A stretch of DNA of 64,000 nt from Coniella vitis (lineage: Eukaryota; Ascomycota; Sordariomycetes; Diaporthales; Schizoparmaceae), in the NCBI GenBank assembly GCA_011317545.1, contig WUJK01000001.1, positions 1,240,001 through 1,304,000 on the forward strand, read 5' to 3'. The notes below the pieces were generated by a model. It had not been told where the DNA came from. It searched no databases and saw only the letters and a list, made by a program, of their open reading frames with translations. Shown here piece by piece: positions 59,632-64,000 of this stretch (the stretch's first letter is position 1; each line of letters begins with the position of its first letter). The translations under genes and the position numbers were made by a program.

Positions 59632-60863
59632 GATATTTTATCAATAGTATACATTGCGGCTGCATAGACCATTCAGAGCCGTTGACAGCAATAGCGAGCA
59701 TGGTTCGATTCTTTCCTGTGTTTGTAAATCCTTAAACACAAGTTCGAGTTCTATGATTTTGAACTACCATAGAACATACTATCTCATGTCGTTCGTGCCG
59801 TAAACAAGTATTCAATTCAAGGCATTTCAGGACGTCCATCTCCTGAAACGTCGTGTTTGATTCGACATTGACTCCTATTGAAGGATTTAGATGCGGGTGA
59901 CATCTGTGCATGTCTGCATATCAGTGGAACTCATTTGAAACCTAGGAAGCTATGTGATGCGTTTTTAATCTTTCCGTAGAAGAAGCGCCTAATAAATGGA
60001 GTAGTAGGCCATTGCACCGTATCACCATCAGATCGGCGCATTTAGAATGTCATCACTTGAACGTGATTTTAGTAGTAGAATCCTTGTATGGGTTGCAATT
60101 CCTCGCCGGACTACAGATGCTCCTTACTTTAGGATGCGCATACTTTCTTGTTTCGAGAACTAATCTAAACTGGTGAGTTGTTGATATTTTGCATTTCCGC
60201 TATCCCACGGGCACTCCTATTGGAAATCCCCGAACTCTGAGTTTAACTGCTCGATAACATCACCTAAATGGTTGGGGTAGTGAATCAATGTCACTTGATC
60301 ACGGAATACATATCGTCAATTCGACATTTTGCGTACATTTCCTCGATCTCATGCTGATTTCACGATCTCATAATAGCACCGGTTTCCATATTGCATCTCT
60401 GGCATTGTGGCTTAGTCTTCAGGATCAAGCCCTGGCCCTCAGCGAAGCGCACTACACTACAAAACATGTTAATACAGTCACATCATATAGGACTAAGGAT
60501 GCTCTAGGGTCTGGACTTAGTACAGCCCTGGAACTATTTGAAAACTGATGCAAGCGTGGATATACTATCGACTCTGGTGAGGCTGAATGTCCTTACACTT
60601 GCATAATTCGTCCGAATAGGATCGAATATAAACGCCACTCAAGTTTGCATAGGTTAAGCACGGCATAGTCTCAGATGCATTTGCGCTACATTCAATGTAC
60701 TTGGATATCGGCACTTTAACACCAGTTTCTCGCACACTCGTGGATATTATATAAGACAAGTCTGGGTTTCCAAGATTAACTATATTGTCTCACAATCATT
60801 ACTGACGTAAGTGTCAGTTAATCACATTAAAGCATCAGCAGAATACAAACAAGCTAGTACATA
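59632..60863. other. Intergenic region
   Basis: 1.2 kb, AT-rich, short ORFs only. The right end is the promoter side of the small secreted protein gene. Confidence 0.55.
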
Positions 60864-61534
60864 ATGGCGCGTTTCTACGGAGTCATCTTCATCTCAGCTC
60901 TTCTGAGTTTGAAAGCTTCTGCCCTTCAAATTATCGCGACGTTTGAAGACTTAAGCGCCGACGATTTCGTCGGTGTTGCGAGTCTCGGAGACTACGACGG
61001 TCTCTATTACAATGCCATCTGTAGGTTCCCACAATCTTCCATGTACTTCATGGGATTCACAGCCGCCGTGACTGACACTCACACACTACAGCCTTGGTCA
61101 ATGTGGGCCTTGAGACCACCGTTACGGGAATCACTCCTGAGTCTGGAGTCAATGTAGTATACTACGGAGAGCTCAACGGCCTCGTGACGGAAGAAGCACC
61201 CAGTATCACCATCAAATTCGAGCAATCCATCATCAGCGAATTTGACTTCGAGTCATTCTACTTCGGTTGTCTTGGTGCTCTTGCTACTTATCCAGTTTCG
61301 TGTACCGTCACGGTTCAAGGAATCCTCAACGGCCTTCCCGTGGATGGTGCCACACAGAGCTTTATATTTGTTCCGACTTCGCCTTTGCTCAGCGCAATGA
61401 CCGAGGCTGTTCTTTCTGAAGTATTCTCCGTGGTTGATACGATTACTTTCGAAACGGTATACGTCGACTCTGTTGCAGACACTTCGATCACGGTCCTTGA
61501 CAACTTGGGCTATTCCCCGTATGGACCGTTATAA
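60864..61534 (+). CDS. Small secreted protein of unknown function
   Basis: Two exons, 60864..61020 and 61092..61534, joined by a 71-base intron (donor GTAGGT, acceptor TACAG), give 199 residues. The N-terminus MARFYGVIFISALLSLKASA is a clear signal peptide. The mature part starts with a TFEDL motif and YDGLYYN, and continues with FDFESFYFGC and VSCTVTVQG. This text recalls a group of secreted ascomycete proteins that begin with TFDDL-like sequences and share the FDF-SFYFGC and CTV pattern, with no known activity. The two mature cysteines could form one disulfide. The fold is probably beta-rich, with no transmembrane segment. An effector or surface role is possible but unproven. Confidence 0.85.
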
Positions 61535-64000
61535 AGAATTCAATTACCACAACCACAGAACCAGCATGTCCAAGTTATGAAATGAGGAGCGTGAGTCAGC
61601 GAAACGGGTTTCTATCAAGACAGTCACATTCTAAGCACTTTTCTTTCTTATGGTTAGGGTTATACTCGTGTTGAACCCTGGGATTCTCATTTTGGCCGCC
61701 CTTCTCAGGCTTGCTTAGGTTGCACAAACGAAGGCGCGTATCACGGGAGGCCTATGAACCAGGCTTTGTATAATATTTTGTATCCAGGCTGAATTAATAC
61801 TGGATTAACCAATCGGTATCAAATCTACAATCTCAGACACGTTTCTGGACATGACTTCTTCAGGATACCAGCTCTTTAAAGCTGTAATTTCAGTAGGGGC
61901 TGTGAGCCTCGCATATCGTGATGCAATCCATCAAATTAGGTTCATACCAAGTCACAACGTCTAGGCTTCCTCGAGCCCCGTTCATACAATGTGCCACGAG
62001 ATCTAACATTAACTAAACAAGGAATTTATTGCGTATATGCAGGGGATAGCAACTCCATGTCGCTATAGGCATGCAACAGGATTACTTATACTTTCTGGGA
62101 AAATGATGTATTGGCAGTATCATGATATATATGCATTGGAACTACTTGATCACCTCGGAAAACCAATAGCAGCCCGGCCTATTGTTAACTTTGAGCCGAA
62201 CACCCCGCCCCCCCCCCCCATCAGTCCTCAAGCCCGCAATATGGCGGTGAAATATGCCAGTTACTCATCATGCGACGCCTCTCTCGGCGTCAGTTCAAGC
62301 CGGGGTCGATTAGCTCCGCTGCAACAGCATATAGCATCTCAGTGCTCGATATACTATTGACATCATGCGCTGGTTTCCGAGTAAAAAGGGTTTCTTCTTA
62401 AAAATTGCCATTATTTTGCGCCTCTAAGTTGGGCACTCATTTTTGTCTGTGATGCGCTCATTGAAGGGTCCCTAGTATAGAAATAGCCCCTGCGAGGCCG
62501 GAACGCTATGAATTTCATAAAAGTTAGTACAAGAGACAGTGACTCTGATCAAGCAAGCCGAGTCACCGCTTGAAAAAAGTGCGATCACGTGAAGATTCAT
62601 AGTTGAATACCATTGATTCATATGTTTATCAGGTTTTCCTTCAGATAAGTGTTCAATTCGAAGACAACGATCATTGCCGATTAGGACGGAAGAAATGGCC
62701 CCCCCGATGACAGATTCCGTCCAATACTACAGGATACTAGACGGTAACTGTCTGGAAAACTGCGTGATTTCATTTGTCGAATCCATACTGCTGAAGCGGT
62801 GTTTGGCAGGGATGCAGGCTATAAGTCTGCAATCTTTTGTGATGCGAAGGAGGATGTTGTTAACCCCAATAAGTCTATCCGACCTTTGTGCAGAACAGCA
62901 GTACTGTGTATCTCTTGCAACCTTACACTCTTAATCTCAACGTACGCCTAACAGCTATATAATTCTACTGAGTGGATCAAATGGTGGAAACATGTCGGAA
63001 ATCGTCTATATCGAAGCCGGCCAGGATTGAGCTCCAGCCTCTCTCCGCCTAACATTGTTCGGTATATGACCATAATTGCACTTTCCTAACCTGTACGCTG
63101 GAGACTGGAGGGAGCAACTATCTTAAGCTTACTGCAAGCACTTCAGACTAGAAAAGCAAAGACTCTTGCCAGCAGAACATTATTCATTCAAACTCATCGC
63201 TTGGGATCCTCTAAAGCTTCACTACTGCTTCTGGAAGTGGACGTTTGCACATTCCCATGGCTAACCAATGATGTAGTCTAAAATCAGAAGGTAATGGATG
63301 GTATTGCACAGAACCTTTTACATCGCACCGAGTACCTCAATGTCCCTTGACTCCGGAGCTGTATTCAAAGTGCTGCCCCTTGTCCCACCGAAGGTACAGT
63401 GAGGCAGAAGCGCTCTGACGCATGATGTTGGTTTCGCTTGACGAATATGTTTGAGATTCTGTAGGCTTGGGATACTTCACCAGAATGTGCAACAAGCTTG
63501 CCTGTACGCGGTCTTTTCACCGCATATTGGGTAAACTCATGCCGCAAAAAGCCAGACCTAGATTGCTACGGGATCATGGTCGTTTTGGGAGTGAACTCGG
63601 AAGTCATTGTCCATAAATTCAAGTGCGACAAGGTACCGTGGCTTTCCAACAAGGGGTTCTTTAAGGCCACGATTGTCATGAGTGATGCACCGTAGTTGCT
63701 GGTTCCGAAGATTGAGTGCATGTGCCTTCCCAGAGTTGGCATTCTTATGGTAGCATTGACCGGTAATAATCTACTCTTTTGACACTTCGGATCCGAAATG
63801 CAACCGTTGGCTGCTCATATGGAACGAGACTAGCTTATTCTGGGTTTTGACCACTACCAAAAGTCGTATAGCATAACACGTTGCCGGAGGATGAGCTACA
63901 TTCAGGAATCGATTTCCGAAAGTCTCACTCTCCCGCGCATCTTGACCCTCTAGAGTCTTACTTTCCACAACATCATGATATTAAACCCTGAAGTAGGCAT
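61535..64000. other. 2.5 kb terminal region without a supported gene
   Basis: Short ORFs only on both strands. A C(12) run is at 62208-62219. Genes could begin beyond the window edge. Confidence 0.5.

Overview
The window comes from a filamentous ascomycete (Pezizomycotina). Almost every gene is split by short GT-AG introns of about 45-110 bases. The gene content is typically fungal: a Zn2Cys6 regulator, HET and PigL_N-type proteins, PTH11/rhodopsin-like receptors, DUF1996, a DIT1/PvcA isocyanide synthase and an NRPS-like reductase. I rebuilt the exon structures by hand from splice signals, reading-phase continuity and family motifs. They are predictions without transcript support. I saw no rRNA, convincing tRNA, CRISPR array or intact transposon.

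Layout. 0-8.5 kb: a Cys-containing protein of unknown function, a secreted DUF1996 protein, a UvrD-like helicase fused to a RecB-like nuclease (possibly with a mitochondrial leader on a small first exon), and a LITAF-type membrane zinc protein. 8.5-10.5 kb: no gene. 10.5-22.7 kb: a probable biosynthetic gene cluster with an isocyanide synthase, an AflR-like Zn2Cys6 regulator, an NRPS-like adenylation-thiolation-reductase enzyme and a secreted GMC oxidoreductase. 25-29.4 kb: a PigL_N-type protein beside a HET-domain protein, a pairing that recalls fungal allorecognition loci. 31.7-37.6 kb: an aldehyde dehydrogenase, a Rossmann-fold NAD(P)-binding protein and a small hydrophilic KGG-like protein with an internal duplication. 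39.5-41 kb: a rhodopsin-like seven-helix protein. 44.3-52.6 kb: a secreted carboxylesterase, an amino-acid/choline-type permease and a cytochrome P450 divergent from the permease. 54-61.5 kb: a protein of unknown function, a secreted alpha/beta hydrolase, a possible tiny secreted peptide, a second rhodopsin-like receptor and a small secreted protein. 61.5-64 kb: no recognisable gene.

How the genes may work together. In the 10.5-22.7 kb cluster, the stand-alone isocyanide synthase would turn an amino acid into an isonitrile. The A-T-R enzyme could activate a carboxylic acid (perhaps that product) and release it as an aldehyde or alcohol. The GMC enzyme could change an alcohol oxidation state, and the Zn2Cys6 protein could switch the set on. 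This assignment is inferred from adjacency and family roles. The regions between genes are long (0.7-3.3 kb) and rich in homopolymers and dinucleotide repeats, giving the window a gene-sparse accessory character.
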